Shown in pieces: positions 34,267-34,906 of a stretch of DNA of 34,906 bases. Each line of letters begins with the position of its first letter. The first letter of the stretch is position 1. Origin of the DNA: Burkholderiaceae bacterium (lineage in GTDB: Bacteria; Pseudomonadota; Gammaproteobacteria; Burkholderiales; Burkholderiaceae_D); the NCBI GenBank assembly GCA_019232795.1, contig JAFANH010000070.1, forward strand, positions 1 to 34,906, given 5' to 3'. Below the pieces are notes generated by a model that searched no databases, was not told the DNA's origin, and saw only the letters and a list, made by a program, of their open reading frames with translations. The position numbers and the translations under genes were made by a program.

Positions 34267-34779
34267 TTAATTTGAAGGCCATTCGAGGAATTCGACCGGT
34301 AGGTTTCGCGCACGCATCCAGTCAGCCATCGCGTAACCGGTACCGGCGCGCCAAGGCCGCAATTTCTCGGGTGCCACCAGCCGGTATTCAACCAATTCTT
34401 CAGACAGACGAACCTCACCCGTCGCTTTGACATGGTAGGCGACGATCAACTCGTTCTTGCGCATGAATTCGTAGACGCCGATGAGGGCGATCGCTTCGGC
34501 ATCGAGACCGGTTTCCTCTTTCAACTCGCGCGCCACGCCCTGTTCGGGAGTTTCGCCGCGTTCCATGAAACCGGTAATCAACGCAAACATCTTCTCCGGC
34601 CAGGCCGCGTTGCGCGCCAGCAGAATCTTGCCGTCGAGTTCGACCAGTGCGGCCAGCACCGGCAAGGGATTGTCCCAGTGGGTCCAATGACCGCTTGGGC
34701 AGGCCAGCCGCTCGCGGCCGGCCTCCTGTTTCACGCCAAGTTTGGCCGCGCAGATCGGACAATAGACTAGATCGGCCAT
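34267..34779 (-). CDS. Nudix hydrolase with N-terminal zinc ribbon
   Basis: A 170-residue Nudix protein. An N-terminal zinc ribbon is suggested by Cys7, Cys10, Cys27 and His31 (YCPIC and CPSGH). The Nudix box spans 70-92 (GFMERGETPEQ, then ELKEETGL). The combination resembles a shortened NudC-like pyrophosphatase; NudC proper is longer and carries an SQPWPFPxS motif not seen here, so NADH specificity is not supported. It starts 7 bases after the alaS stop, so it may be co-transcribed with alaS. Confidence 0.88.
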   Translation of the reverse strand: MADLVYCPICAAKLGVKQEAGRERLACPSGHWTHWDNPLPVLAALVELDGKILLARNAAWPEKMFALITGFMERGETPEQGVARELKEETGLDAEAIALIGVYEFMRKNELIVAYHVKATGEVRLSEELVEYRLVAPEKLRPWRAGTGYAMADWMRARNLPVEFLEWPSN

Positions 34780-34786
34780 GGCTGAA

Positions 34787-34906
34787 TCAAAGACGCTCGG
34801 TCACCCAAGCAGTCACACCATCCAGAGCCTTGGGCAGTCCACTGGGGTCGGTGCCGCCTGCCTGCGCCATATCCGGACGTCCACCGCCCTTGCCGCCGAC
34901 TTGCTG
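34787..34906 (-). CDS. alaS: Alanyl-tRNA synthetase, C-terminal end (partial)
   Basis: The last 39 codons and the TGA stop of alaS run off the right edge of the window. The visible peptide begins [18 protein letters not shown], the characteristic C-terminal part of the AlaRS C-Ala domain. Most of the gene, with the aminoacylation and editing domains, lies outside the window. The downstream Nudix gene begins 7 bases after this stop. Confidence 0.9.
   Translation of the reverse strand, partial: QQVGGKGGGRPDMAQAGGTDPSGLPKALDGVTAWVTERL

Overview
This 34.9 kb window reads as a chromosomal segment of a betaproteobacterium of order Burkholderiales, most likely family Oxalobacteraceae. The grounds are protein resemblance, the rpsP-rimM-trmD-rplS and etfB-etfA-acyl-CoA dehydrogenase arrangements, and a DUF3579-type protein. 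A chitin-associated genus such as Collimonas is only a guess. Nearly every gene lies on the minus strand; the exceptions are thiL-pgpA-pncC at the left end and one small membrane protein near 29.4 kb. I see no tRNA, rRNA, CRISPR array, insertion sequence or phage gene.

Layout. 1-2272 (+): AT-rich repeats, then thiL, pgpA and pncC. 2284-11706 (-): a nine-gene amino-sugar operon, read from the right as a BadF-type N-acetylglucosamine kinase, a GntR regulator, nagA, a SIS-domain deaminase/isomerase, a substrate-binding protein, two permeases, a GH3 N-acetylhexosaminidase and an ATPase. 12040-21566 (-): a TonB-dependent receptor, a JmjC-like cupin, two tandem flavin-dependent halogenases, a PAPS sulfotransferase and an exported TPR protein. 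22312-26937 (-): pyrF, dacB, a DUF3579 protein, a CobD/CbiB-family membrane protein and a CoA-pyrophosphatase-type Nudix protein. 27013-29105 (-): rplS, trmD, rimM, rpsP. 29385-29804 (+): a TM2-like protein. 29868-33656 (-): acyl-CoA dehydrogenase, etfA, etfB. 33952-34906 (-): a TusA-family protein, a zinc-ribbon Nudix protein and the 3' end of alaS.

How the genes fit together. The 2.3-21.9 kb block looks like a complete import-to-glycolysis route for GlcNAc or chito-oligosaccharides: receptor across the outer membrane, ABC transporter across the inner membrane, cytoplasmic GH3 cleavage to GlcNAc, phosphorylation, NagA deacetylation, then SIS-domain deamination to fructose-6-phosphate. The strongest new signal is non-coding. 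Near-identical promoter/operator modules of about 60 bp lie before the kinase operon (11882-11940) and before the TonB receptor (21803-21857). Each has TTGACA-17 bp-TAAAGT plus AAGTGG half-sites 22 bp apart, which ties the receptor to the catabolic operon as one regulon. The halogenase, cupin and sulfotransferase genes beside the receptor form a set of tailoring enzymes with no visible substrate. The block may be an insertion between pncC and pyrF.

A second regulatory link is a shared 16-bp palindrome upstream of both the acyl-CoA dehydrogenase (31732-31747) and etfB (33757-33772), consistent with common control of fatty-acid oxidation and its electron acceptor.
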